From: Parasalinivibrio latis
Lineage (GTDB): Bacteria > Pseudomonadota > Gammaproteobacteria > Enterobacterales > Vibrionaceae
Direction: 5' to 3'
Length of the DNA stretch: 64,000 bases
Assembly (NCBI RefSeq): GCF_036825535.1
Contig: NZ_CP098812.1
Coordinates: 806,001-870,000, forward strand
The position numbers and the translations under genes were made by a program. A model generated the notes under the pieces. It saw only the letters and a list, made by a program, of their open reading frames with translations. It did no database searches and was not told the DNA's origin. This document shows positions 44,113 to 52,685 of the stretch, piece by piece (position 1 is the stretch's first letter; each line of letters begins with the position of its first letter).

Positions 44113-45381
44113 GTGGCGAAGACAATCCAAGCTATCCGAGGCATGAATGACTGCCTCCCAACACAAACTCCGCTTTGGCAAAAAGTGGAAGGCACCGTTA
44201 AATCAGTTATCAGTGCATATGGCTATAACGAAGTCCGTATGCCTATCGTTGAGATGACGAATCTGTTCTGCCGCGCTATCGGTGAAGTGACCGACGTGGT
44301 AGAAAAAGAAATGTACACCTTTGATGACCGTAACGGTGACAGCCTGAGCCTCCGACCTGAAGGTACGGCAGGCTGTGTACGTGCCGGTATCGAAAACGGC
44401 TTGCTGTACAACCAGGAACAGCGCCTGTGGTACATGGGCCCGATGTTCCGTCATGAGCGCCCTCAGAAAGGCCGCTACCGTCAGTTCCACCAGTGTGGTG
44501 TGGAAGTGTTTGGCCTCAATGGCCCGGATGTTGACGCAGAACTTATCATGATGACCGCCCGCATGTGGCGTGAATTGGGTATTTCCGAGCACGTTACCCT
44601 TGAGCTGAACTCAATCGGTTCCCTGGAAGCCCGTGCCAACTACCGTGAAGCACTGATCGCCTATCTTGAACAGCATATGGATGTTCTGGATGAAGACTGC
44701 AAGCGCCGTATGTACACCAACCCGCTGCGAGTGCTGGACACCAAGAACCCGGACGTGCAGGCAATCCTTGGTGATGCGCCTAAGCTTTCCGAGTACCTGG
44801 ATGAAGAATCCAAGGATCACTTTGCCGGTCTGTGTGCACTGCTTGACGCTGCAGGTATCCCATACAACCTGAATGAGCGCCTGGTACGTGGCCTGGATTA
44901 TTACAACCGCACTGTGTTTGAGTGGGTAACGTCCAGCCTGGGTGCACAGGGTACAGTTTGTGGCGGTGGCCGTTATGACGGCCTGGTTGAACAACTGGGT
45001 GGCAAACCGGCTCCTGCAGTAGGTTTTGCAATGGGCCTTGAGCGCCTTGTGCTGCTCATGGAAACCCTGGGCCAGACTGACGTACGCCGTGGCGTAGATG
45101 TCTATGTGGTGACTGCCGGAGAAGGCACACTGATGGCAGGTATGAAGCTGGCTGAGCGCCTGCGTGAAGATGTACCTGGCCTGCGTGTAATGACTCACTT
45201 TGGTGGCGGTAACTTTAAGAAACAATTCAAGCGTGCAGATAAAGTCGGTGCAGCTGTTGCACTGGTTCTGGGCGAAGACGAAGTGGCATCCGGACAGGTA
45301 ACCTTCAAGGATCTGGCCGGCGGTGAACAATTGACAATGTCACAGGATGATGTGGCCGCAAAACTGGCGGCATTGATTTAA
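44113..45381 (+). CDS. hisS: histidyl-tRNA synthetase
   Basis: 422 residues, class II synthetase. Motif 2 (MFRHERPQKGRYRQFHQ), the histidine-specific LVRGLDYYNRTVFEW and motif 3 (GFAMGLERLVLLME) are present, with the anticodon-binding domain at the C-terminus. A GTG start at 44113 follows GAGAG. Confidence 0.98.
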   Translation: MAKTIQAIRGMNDCLPTQTPLWQKVEGTVKSVISAYGYNEVRMPIVEMTNLFCRAIGEVTDVVEKEMYTFDDRNGDSLSLRPEGTAGCVRAGIENGLLYNQEQRLWYMGPMFRHERPQKGRYRQFHQCGVEVFGLNGPDVDAELIMMTARMWRELGISEHVTLELNSIGSLEARANYREALIAYLEQHMDVLDEDCKRRMYTNPLRVLDTKNPDVQAILGDAPKLSEYLDEESKDHFAGLCALLDAAGIPYNLNERLVRGLDYYNRTVFEWVTSSLGAQGTVCGGGRYDGLVEQLGGKPAPAVGFAMGLERLVLLMETLGQTDVRRGVDVYVVTAGEGTLMAGMKLAERLREDVPGLRVMTHFGGGNFKKQFKRADKVGAAVALVLGEDEVASGQVTFKDLAGGEQLTMSQDDVAAKLAALI

Positions 45382-45392
45382 GAGGATCAGTC

Positions 45393-46004
45393 GTGGAAGT
45401 CTACACCACAGAAGAACAACAGGTAGAAGCGATTAAGAATTGGTGGAAGGAAAACGGTAAAGCCGTGATTCTTGGCGCTGTTGTCGGCCTTGGCGGCCTG
45501 TACGGCTGGCGTTATTACCAGGGTCATCTCGATACCTCGGCGGAAAACGCCTCTGACGCTTACAACGTGGTTGTTACTGCCTTGGCTTCTGACGGCGCGG
45601 AAGCAGCCGGGAAAGCCGAAGCTTTCATTAAGGACAACGCAGACACATCTTACGCTGCAATGACCAGCCTACAACTGGCAAAAGTTCAGGCGGAAGCCGG
45701 TGAGCTGGCTGCTGCTGCTAGGCAGCTTCGCTGGGTAACTGACAATGCTAAAGATGAGTCTATGCAGACACTGGCGCAGATTCGCCTGGCCCGCGTGGAA
45801 GCCCAGCAGGGTAACCTTGACGCAGCACTGGCTGAGCTCGCTAAGGTCACGTCCGAAAGTTGGGCTGGTACGGTGGATGAACTCCGCGGCGATTTTCAGT
45901 TGAAAAAAGGCGATGTCGAAGCAGCACGTACTTCTTATGAACTGGCTCTTCAAAACGGAGCAGGCCAGGTTGTTCAGATGAAACTGGACAACCTTGCTAA
46001 GTAA
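45393..46004 (+). CDS. yfgM: YfgM family, ancillary SecYEG translocon subunit
   Basis: 203 residues with a short cytoplasmic tail (EVYTTEEQQVEAIKNWWKEN), one TM helix (about residues 24-41) and a periplasmic TPR-like helical domain. In Escherichia coli YfgM works with PpiD at the translocon and affects the Rcs response. A GTG start is used. The reading frame sits between hisS and bamB as usual. Confidence 0.93.
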   Translation: MEVYTTEEQQVEAIKNWWKENGKAVILGAVVGLGGLYGWRYYQGHLDTSAENASDAYNVVVTALASDGAEAAGKAEAFIKDNADTSYAAMTSLQLAKVQAEAGELAAAARQLRWVTDNAKDESMQTLAQIRLARVEAQQGNLDAALAELAKVTSESWAGTVDELRGDFQLKKGDVEAARTSYELALQNGAGQVVQMKLDNLAK

Positions 46005-46014
46005 GGATTACGGC

Positions 46015-47172
46015 ATGCAGAAAGCCTTGAAGCGCGCACTCCCTCTGTTGTTGGCACTGGGTGTCCTGGCGGGTTGTGCGAGCGAAGAAGAAGCGGTGCA
46101 GATGGCGCCGCTTCCTGTCGTAAAAAGCGAATTTGCTCCCAAGCAGATTTGGCAGCACCAGATTGGTGATGGCGTAGGGCAGTATTTCTCCCGTCTTTCC
46201 CCGGCAGTCGGTTACGACAAGATTTTCGCTGCTGACCGCGACGGTAAAGTGTATGCGCTGAACAGTGAGACCGGAAAGAAACTTTGGGAAGTTAACCTGG
46301 GTGAAGAAAACCCGGCGTTGCTTTCTGGTGGATTGACCCTATCTTACGGCAAAGTATTCATCGGTTCCGAAAACGGCTATGTGATCGCACTGGACGAAGA
46401 AACCGGTGAAACCAAGTGGAAAACCCAGGTTAACGGTGAAGTGCTGGCCAAACCACTGGCTGACGAAGGCATGGTGGTGGTAAACACTTCTCGTGGCACC
46501 CTGGTTGCGCTGGATGCTGAAACCGGTGAGCAAAAATGGCGTATCGGTAACGAAGTGCCTAACCTGACACTCCGCGGTGACAGTGCACCGGTAACCGTTG
46601 GCGGCGGTGTATTCTGGGGAATGGCAAATGGCCGTCTGGGTGCTGCGCTGATGAATTCAGGACAGGTACTCTGGCAGATCCCCGTAGGCAGCCCGAAAGG
46701 CGCGACAGAGATTGATCGTCTGGTTGATGTTGACTCTACACCGGTAATTTCAGGCGACCGTCTGTACGTACTGGGGTACAATGGCCACCTTTTCGCCATG
46801 GACCTGCGCTCCGGACAACCGGTTTGGAAGCGTAACTATTCGGCGTATAACGACTTTTTCGTCGCGGGTAACCGGATATTCCTGACCACAGACAAAGACC
46901 ACGTCGTTGCTATTGATGCACGCAGCGGAACGGAACTGTGGGAAAACAAGGATCTGCAATACCGTCTTCTGACAGCGCCGGTCGCTATCTCAGGCTATAT
47001 TGTGGTAGGTGATGCAGAAGGTTACCTGCACTGGCTGGATCCTGACACTGGTGAGTTTGTTGCCCAGCAGCAGATTAACAATAGTGGCTTGGCTGTCGCA
47101 CCGGTACGCGTCGATGACGGTTACCTGGTGATGGACCGCGAAGGCGATTTGCGGAAACTGCAAATTCCCTGA
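46015..47172 (+). CDS. bamB: outer-membrane assembly lipoprotein BamB
   Basis: 385 residues with lipobox VLAGC and an eight-bladed propeller of PQQ-like repeats (GKVYALNSETGKKLWEVNL, GYVIALDEETGETKWKTQV). It joins BamA in inserting beta-barrel proteins into the outer membrane. The ATG at 46015 has TAAGGA seven bases upstream; the longer frame starting at 45994 is rejected. Confidence 0.96.
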   Translation: MQKALKRALPLLLALGVLAGCASEEEAVQMAPLPVVKSEFAPKQIWQHQIGDGVGQYFSRLSPAVGYDKIFAADRDGKVYALNSETGKKLWEVNLGEENPALLSGGLTLSYGKVFIGSENGYVIALDEETGETKWKTQVNGEVLAKPLADEGMVVVNTSRGTLVALDAETGEQKWRIGNEVPNLTLRGDSAPVTVGGGVFWGMANGRLGAALMNSGQVLWQIPVGSPKGATEIDRLVDVDSTPVISGDRLYVLGYNGHLFAMDLRSGQPVWKRNYSAYNDFFVAGNRIFLTTDKDHVVAIDARSGTELWENKDLQYRLLTAPVAISGYIVVGDAEGYLHWLDPDTGEFVAQQQINNSGLAVAPVRVDDGYLVMDREGDLRKLQIP

Positions 47173-47261
47173 TTTCAGCGGATTATGAACATGACGGCTC
47201 TTGGTTGTTATCGGCCAGGAGCCGTTGTCATTAGATAACACAGATTTTTTAAGAGGTTAAT

Positions 47262-48767
47262 ATGATTCCTGTTGTTGCTCTTGTGGGGCGGCCTAACGTC
47301 GGGAAATCAACACTGTTTAACCGCCTGACCCGCACCCGCGATGCGCTGGTTGCGGACTTTCCAGGTTTAACCAGGGATCGTAAATACGGTAAAGCAAAGC
47401 TGGGCGAGCACGAGTTTATCGTGATTGACACCGGCGGCATCGACGGAACGGAAGAAGGTGTTGAAACCAAGATGGCCCAGCAGTCACTGGCTGCGATCGA
47501 AGAGGCTGATGTTGTTCTGTTTATGGTGGATGGCCGTGCCGGACGTACGCCTGCTGACGAAGAAATTGCCAATCACCTGCGCAGCCGTGAAAAGACCACC
47601 TTCCTGGTTGTTAACAAGGTTGACGGCATTGATGCCGATCAGGCCGGTGCTGATTTCTGGAGCCTGGGTTTTGAAGAGATGTTCCAGATTGCAGCAGCCC
47701 ACGGCCGTGGCGTTGGTGCCCTGATTGACCGTGCCCTGATGCCTGTAGCCGAAGAAATGGCAGAAGACACGGAAGAAGATGAAGAGCTGGACCCAATGCT
47801 GGTGGATCTTACTGATGAAGCCGACGAGGACGAGCAGGAAGAAAATGCCAGCGAGGAAGACGCTGAAGCTGCTTATAAGCGTCTGCAGGACCAGCCTATC
47901 AAGATGGCTATTATCGGCCGTCCAAACGTGGGTAAATCAACCCTGACCAACCGCATCCTCGGTGAAGAGCGTGTTGTAGTCTATGACATGCCGGGTACCA
48001 CCCGTGACTCTATCTATATCCCAATGGAGCGTGACGGCCGTGAGTATGTATTGATTGATACCGCAGGTGTGCGTCGCCGTAAGCGTATCAACGAAACTGT
48101 TGAAAAGTTCTCCGTAGTACAGACCCTGAAGGCGATTGAAGATGCCAACGTGGTTCTGCTGGTTATCGATGCGCGCGAGAATATTTCTGATCAGGATCTA
48201 AGCTTGCTTGGCTTTACCCTGAATGCCGGTCGCTCCATTGTACTGGCAGTGAACAAGTGGGATGGTCTGGATCAGGATGTCAAAGAGCGAGTGAAGAAAG
48301 AACTGGACCGTCGTCTTGGTTTCGTTGATTTTGCCCGCATTCACTTTATTTCGGCGCTTCATGGTACCGGTGTCGGCCACCTGTTCGAATCTGTACAGGA
48401 AGCCTATGAGTCTGCTACCAAGCGTGTCAGCACCTCTCTGCTTACCCGCATCCTGAACATGGCGAAAGAGGACCACCAGCCACCAATGATTCGTGGCCGC
48501 CGTGTGAAGCTGAAGTATGCCCACGCCGGTGGTTACAACCCACCAATTGTGGTTGTGCACGGTAACCAGGTGAAAGAGTTGCCGGATGCGTACAAGCGCT
48601 ACCTGATGAACTACTACCGTAAGTCACTGGAAATTGTAGGAACACCGATCCGTATGCAGTTCCAGAACAGCGAGAACCCGTTCGAAGGCAAGAAAGAAAA
48701 GCTGACAATGTCTCAGGAACGCCAACGTAAGCGTCTGATGACAATGCTGCAAACCCGGAAGAAATAA
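47262..48767 (+). CDS. der: ribosome-assembly GTPase Der (EngA)
   Basis: 501 residues with two G domains, each starting GRPNVGKST (near residues 8 and 217), and a C-terminal KH-like domain. The linker is long and acidic (residues about 165-205, rich in Glu and Asp), as in other gammaproteobacteria. It acts in 50S subunit maturation. Confidence 0.97.
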   Translation: MIPVVALVGRPNVGKSTLFNRLTRTRDALVADFPGLTRDRKYGKAKLGEHEFIVIDTGGIDGTEEGVETKMAQQSLAAIEEADVVLFMVDGRAGRTPADEEIANHLRSREKTTFLVVNKVDGIDADQAGADFWSLGFEEMFQIAAAHGRGVGALIDRALMPVAEEMAEDTEEDEELDPMLVDLTDEADEDEQEENASEEDAEAAYKRLQDQPIKMAIIGRPNVGKSTLTNRILGEERVVVYDMPGTTRDSIYIPMERDGREYVLIDTAGVRRRKRINETVEKFSVVQTLKAIEDANVVLLVIDARENISDQDLSLLGFTLNAGRSIVLAVNKWDGLDQDVKERVKKELDRRLGFVDFARIHFISALHGTGVGHLFESVQEAYESATKRVSTSLLTRILNMAKEDHQPPMIRGRRVKLKYAHAGGYNPPIVVVHGNQVKELPDAYKRYLMNYYRKSLEIVGTPIRMQFQNSENPFEGKKEKLTMSQERQRKRLMTMLQTRKK

Positions 48768-48788
48768 GGTTTCGACCGTTAAAATGAG

Positions 48789-48817
48789 AACCCAGCGCTG
48801 GCCGCTGGGTTTTTTTT
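48789..48817 (+). terminator. rho-independent terminator after der
   Basis: AACCCAGCG and CGCTGGGTT pair around CTGGC, followed by eight T residues. Confidence 0.9.
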
Positions 48818-49248
48818 GATCTAAAAATAGAGGCGTAAGGATCAGATTCGCCGGATTGGAAGAACCGAGAGGCGATGTAATTTCTTTTTTAGTTGCTATT
48901 TTAAGTGACGCAGATCAACAAAATGATTCTGCGACGTGAGAATTCCAGCCCCAGATCATATATATCAAATTCTGGATCCGCCTGTAATTTGAAGTGGCGC
49001 CGAGATATTATCCTGTTTAAAATCCAAATGCAGAACATGTAACTTATGCTTTCGGGAAGTGTATTGATAAATATTCTGTAGGGAGCAGATCGCTGATCAC
49101 TTTGCCTGTTTACCGTGATCTGTAGATCATGCGATCTAAACTCTTATTGCTCCCATCGGTCGATAATGTGGGGAACTGCAGGTTTTGGAATCCGTAATAC
49201 GCTGATAATTTGGTAAAATCTGACTGATAACGTCCTTGTGAGTCCATT
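48818..49248. other. non-coding gap with a dense GATC cluster
   Basis: No convincing coding frame. Ten GATC sites fall between 48818 and 49136 and one more overlaps the start of yfgJ. A perfect TGATCT/AGATCA inverted repeat with a two-base centre lies at 49116-49129. An extended -10 element TGGTAAAAT (49211-49219) may serve yfgJ. Confidence 0.6.
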
Positions 49249-49485
49249 ATGATTGAGATCTCTTCCTGTCCCCAATGCGAGAGTGAACTTCGTTGGCAGG
49301 ATAGCCATTACCATTGTGACTTCTGTCAACAGGTCTTCAAAAAGCAGGTCAGTTGCCCTGACTGCCATCATGCTTTGGAGAAGTTACAGGCGTGTGGTGC
49401 CAGTAACTACTTTTGCCCGCGTTGCAATGAATTGAAATCTAAAAAGCGTATTGAGGTGAAGTTCGAGGCTGATGAAGCTATTTAA
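49249..49485 (+). CDS. yfgJ: YfgJ-like zinc-ribbon protein
   Basis: 78 residues with five CxxC-type knuckles or parts of them (SCPQCE, HCDFCQQ, SCPDCHH, FCPRCNE), enough for two zinc ribbons. Its function is unknown. Position between der and xseA is the same as in Escherichia coli, which supports orthology. Confidence 0.88.
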   Translation: MIEISSCPQCESELRWQDSHYHCDFCQQVFKKQVSCPDCHHALEKLQACGASNYFCPRCNELKSKKRIEVKFEADEAI

Positions 49486-49497
49486 ATCAATAGATTA

Positions 49498-49531
49498 AAA
49501 AAGCCCGGCTGAGAATGCCGGGCTTTTTTTA
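49498..49531. terminator. bidirectional terminator between yfgJ and xseA
   Basis: AAAGCCCGGC pairs with GCCGGGCTTT around seven bases, with A runs before and T runs after, so it serves both convergent genes. Confidence 0.88.
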
Positions 49532-49581
49532 TGGGGATTTATGGGCTTAACAGAAGCCGGAAAGTTGAGGATTTGGCTAAT

Positions 49582-50958
49582 TTACGGGGATACAATTTTC
49601 GATGTGATTTCACCGTCAGCCACCTGTGTCACCAACAGTTGCCCACTTTCAACATCATTCACGGATTTAACCACCTTGCCATTTTCTTTCCGGGTAATGG
49701 AGTAACCGCGGGAAAGGGTGGCAAGCGGGCTGACGGCTTCCAGGGTCTCTACCTGCAATGCCAGTGCATGGCGCTTTTCCGCCAGATTACGCTCCATGGC
49801 ACTTTGAAGACGGCGCGCGTAATCGGCAATACGGTCTCGCCCGGATTCAATCCGTCTCTCTGGGGAATAATGCGATAATTTCAGCGACTGCCGGTCAATA
49901 TGCAGGATTTTATTCTGCATATAGCGCTGTACAGCCCCGGTAAGTGCAACTGATCTTTCGTCCAACTGCTGGATTTGCTGTTCCAGTTTGGTCTTGGGGT
50001 GGCGAAGCTGGAGACGGTGTCTGAGATTGCCAACCCGGTGTTCTTGCCGCGACAGATACCCTTGAATCGCATAGTTCAGACGATCTTTGAGGTAATTCAG
50101 TTGTTTCACCCGCTCACCGGTATCCCGGCTGACAAGTTCTGCGGCGGCAGACGGGGTGGGGGCGCGGACATCTGCAACATAGTCTGAGATGGTTACGTCG
50201 ATTTCATGCCCGACAGCACTGATGACTGGAATAGAGCTGGCTGCAATGGAGCGGGCGACGATCTCTTCGTTAAAGCACCAGAGATCTTCGATAGAGCCGC
50301 CGCCACGGCCGACAATCAGCACATCACACTCGTTGCGGATATTTGCCCGCCCGATTGCCTGGGCAATGGAAATGGCAGCGCCGTCCCCCTGTACCATTGT
50401 TGGATAAATGACAACAGGCAGGGAAGGGTCGCGCCGTTGAAGTACTTGGAGGATGTCGCGAAGGGCTGCGCCGGTTTGGGAAGTAATTATACCGACCCTA
50501 ACAGGGCTGGCTGGCAACTCTTTTTTCCTTTCCTGCGCAAACATCCCTTCAGCAGCCAGCTGCATTTTTAGCTTCTCAAACTGCTGCTGGAGCAAGCCGT
50601 TACCTTCCGGCTGCATGCTGTCGACAATGATCTGGTAATCACCACGGGGTTCATACAGGGAAATCCTGGCGCGAACCAATACCTGCTGTCCACTTGTCGG
50701 CTTGAATGCAACATTGCGGTTATTGCCACGGAACATGGCACATTTAACCTGTGAGCGGCTATCTTTTAGTGAGAAATACCAGTGTCCGGAGACGGGGGCT
50801 GTGAAGTTGGAAATTTCGCCGGTAAGCCAAATGACACCCATTTCATTTTCAAGTAACAAGCGCACTTCAGCATTAAGGCGGGAGACGGTGTAAATGCGGT
50901 CGTTTCCGGCGGCAGGCACAGAATTCTCCACTGGATGAACAGAAAGTAATCGAACCAT
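49582..50958 (-). CDS. xseA: exodeoxyribonuclease VII large subunit
   Basis: 458 residues. The OB-fold at the start (YTVSRLNAEVRLLLENEMG, WLTGEISNFTAPVSGHWYFS), catalytic centre (ITSQTGAALRDIL, VLIVGRGGGSIEDLWCFNEE) and long coiled-coil C-terminus are as in XseA. With XseB it degrades single-stranded DNA. It is divergent from guaB. No strong ribosome-binding site is visible before the ATG. Confidence 0.96.
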   Translation of the reverse strand: MVRLLSVHPVENSVPAAGNDRIYTVSRLNAEVRLLLENEMGVIWLTGEISNFTAPVSGHWYFSLKDSRSQVKCAMFRGNNRNVAFKPTSGQQVLVRARISLYEPRGDYQIIVDSMQPEGNGLLQQQFEKLKMQLAAEGMFAQERKKELPASPVRVGIITSQTGAALRDILQVLQRRDPSLPVVIYPTMVQGDGAAISIAQAIGRANIRNECDVLIVGRGGGSIEDLWCFNEEIVARSIAASSIPVISAVGHEIDVTISDYVADVRAPTPSAAAELVSRDTGERVKQLNYLKDRLNYAIQGYLSRQEHRVGNLRHRLQLRHPKTKLEQQIQQLDERSVALTGAVQRYMQNKILHIDRQSLKLSHYSPERRIESGRDRIADYARRLQSAMERNLAEKRHALALQVETLEAVSPLATLSRGYSITRKENGKVVKSVNDVESGQLLVTQVADGEITSKIVSP

Positions 50959-51027
50959 ATTACAGAGGGGGGAAGATCATGCAAATATTTTTCTAAGAAA
51001 GCTGTAGCCAATCGATTGCGTCGTGAG

Positions 51028-51033
51028 TATAAT
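51028..51033 (+). promoter_or_regulatory. candidate -10 element for guaB
   Basis: A perfect TATAAT lies about 50 bases before the guaB ATG, in the 127-base divergent region with xseA. The matching -35 hexamer is poor (TAGCCA with a 17-base spacer). Confidence 0.4.
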
Positions 51034-51085
51034 GCGGCGGCAATATTTTTCCCCCTTTTACAACCCTCTGGTGTGAGATATTGCG

Positions 51086-52549
51086 ATGTTAAGAATTGCC
51101 AAAGAAGCGCTGACTTTTGATGATGTCCTTCTTGTTCCTGCCCATTCGACAGTACTGCCAAACACGGCTGATCTGCGAACTCGTCTGACTGACAAAATTA
51201 CCCTAAACATCCCGATGGTCTCAGCCGCGATGGATACCGTGACTGAAGCACGTTTTGCTATTGGCCTGGCCCAGGAAGGCGGTATCGGCTTTATCCACAA
51301 GAACATGAGCATCGAAGAGCAAGCCGAGCAAGTACGCCTGGTTAAGATCTATGAAGCGGGTGTGGTAGCCAAGCCTGTTACTGTTACCCCGGACATGACT
51401 ATCCGTGACGTAAAAGCCCTGACTGAAAAGAACGGTTTTGCAGGTTACCCAGTGGTTGCCGGTAACGGTGAGCTGGTGGGTATCATCACCGGTCGTGACG
51501 TGCGTTTTGTTACCGACCTGGAAAAGAAAGTTGAAGAAGCGATGACACCTCAACACCGCCTGGTGACCGTAATGGAAGGCACCGGTCGTGAAGAAGTTCA
51601 GGCGCTGATGCAAGAGCACCGCGTTGAGAAAGTACTGGTTATCGACCAGCACCATCACCTGGCCGGTATGATCACCGTTAAAGATTTCCAGAAAGCAGAG
51701 CGCAAGCCTAACGCTTGTAAAGACGAGCAAGGCCGTCTGCGTGTTGGTGCTGCGGTAGGTGCCGGTGCCGGTAACGAAGAACGTGTTAAGGCACTGGTTG
51801 AAGCTGGTGTGGATGTGCTGCTGATTGACTCATCACATGGCCATTCTGAAGGTGTTCTGCAACGTATCCGTGAAACTCGTGCCGAATACCCAGACCTGCA
51901 AATTGTTGGCGGTAACGTGGCAACAGCGTCAGGTGCCAAGGCGCTGATTGAAGCCGGCGTAAATGCCGTTAAAGTTGGTATCGGCCCGGGTTCAATTTGT
52001 ACTACCCGTATCGTAACCGGTGTAGGCGTTCCACAAATTACTGCAATTTCTGATGCTGTGGCTGTTGCTGACCAGTACAACATCCCGGTTATCGCTGATG
52101 GCGGTATCCGTTTCTCCGGTGACATGTGTAAAGCAATCGCCGCCGGCGCAAGCTGTGTAATGGCTGGTTCTATGTTTGCCGGTACCGAAGAATCTCCGGG
52201 TGAAGTTGAGCTTTACCAGGGCCGCGCCTACAAGTCTTACCGTGGTATGGGTTCTCTGGGTGCGATGACCAAAGGTTCTTCTGACCGTTACTTCCAGTCA
52301 GACAATGCTGCTGACAAGCTGGTACCGGAAGGTATCGAAGGTCGCGTAGCCTATAAGGGCCGCCTGAAGGAAATCATTCACCAGCAGATGGGTGGCCTGC
52401 GCTCAAGCATGGGTCTTACCGGTTCTGCAACTATCGAGGATCTGCGTACCAAAGCTGAATTTGTCCGGGTTACCGGTGCAGGTATGGCTGAGTCGCACGT
52501 CCATGATGTGACCATCACCAAGGAAGCGCCTAACTACCGTATGGGGTAA
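51086..52549 (+). CDS. guaB: IMP dehydrogenase
   Basis: 487 residues. The active-site loop GPGSICTTRIVTGVGVPQ, the flap region with YRGMGSLGAMTKGSSDRYF and the central CBS pair (about residues 95-205) are all intact. It oxidises IMP to XMP, the committed step of guanine nucleotide synthesis. Confidence 0.98.
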   Translation: MLRIAKEALTFDDVLLVPAHSTVLPNTADLRTRLTDKITLNIPMVSAAMDTVTEARFAIGLAQEGGIGFIHKNMSIEEQAEQVRLVKIYEAGVVAKPVTVTPDMTIRDVKALTEKNGFAGYPVVAGNGELVGIITGRDVRFVTDLEKKVEEAMTPQHRLVTVMEGTGREEVQALMQEHRVEKVLVIDQHHHLAGMITVKDFQKAERKPNACKDEQGRLRVGAAVGAGAGNEERVKALVEAGVDVLLIDSSHGHSEGVLQRIRETRAEYPDLQIVGGNVATASGAKALIEAGVNAVKVGIGPGSICTTRIVTGVGVPQITAISDAVAVADQYNIPVIADGGIRFSGDMCKAIAAGASCVMAGSMFAGTEESPGEVELYQGRAYKSYRGMGSLGAMTKGSSDRYFQSDNAADKLVPEGIEGRVAYKGRLKEIIHQQMGGLRSSMGLTGSATIEDLRTKAEFVRVTGAGMAESHVHDVTITKEAPNYRMG

Positions 52550-52567
52550 GCCCTCTTGGGAATAATG

Positions 52568-52598
52568 GTATGGGAAGGAATGCTTCCCATACTTTTTT
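52568..52598 (+). terminator. rho-independent terminator between guaB and guaA
   Basis: GTATGGGAAG and CTTCCCATAC pair perfectly around five bases, followed by six T residues. It would cut guaB transcripts before guaA unless it is overridden. Confidence 0.85.
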
Positions 52599-52629
52599 AA
52601 CCGGTTCCCGGTTTGGTGCAACCGGTTAA
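52597..52629. repeat. 10-bp inverted repeat upstream of guaA
   Basis: TTAACCGGTT and AACCGGTTAA flank a 13-base centre. Each arm contains the self-complementary AACCGGTT. It sits right after the terminator and could be an operator or part of an alternative leader fold. Confidence 0.6.
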
Positions 52630-52685
52630 CGATTACTCGCAGGGAGCAACGCTTCCTGATACCACCTCTGATTGAGACGCAATAG

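Noticed and set aside
48818..49248. Possible replication origin, suggested by GATC density
   Set aside because: No DnaA boxes or AT-rich unwinding element found, and neighbouring genes are not those of oriC.
50206..50571. 121-codon plus-strand frame inside xseA
   Set aside because: Antisense shadow within conserved xseA catalytic region.
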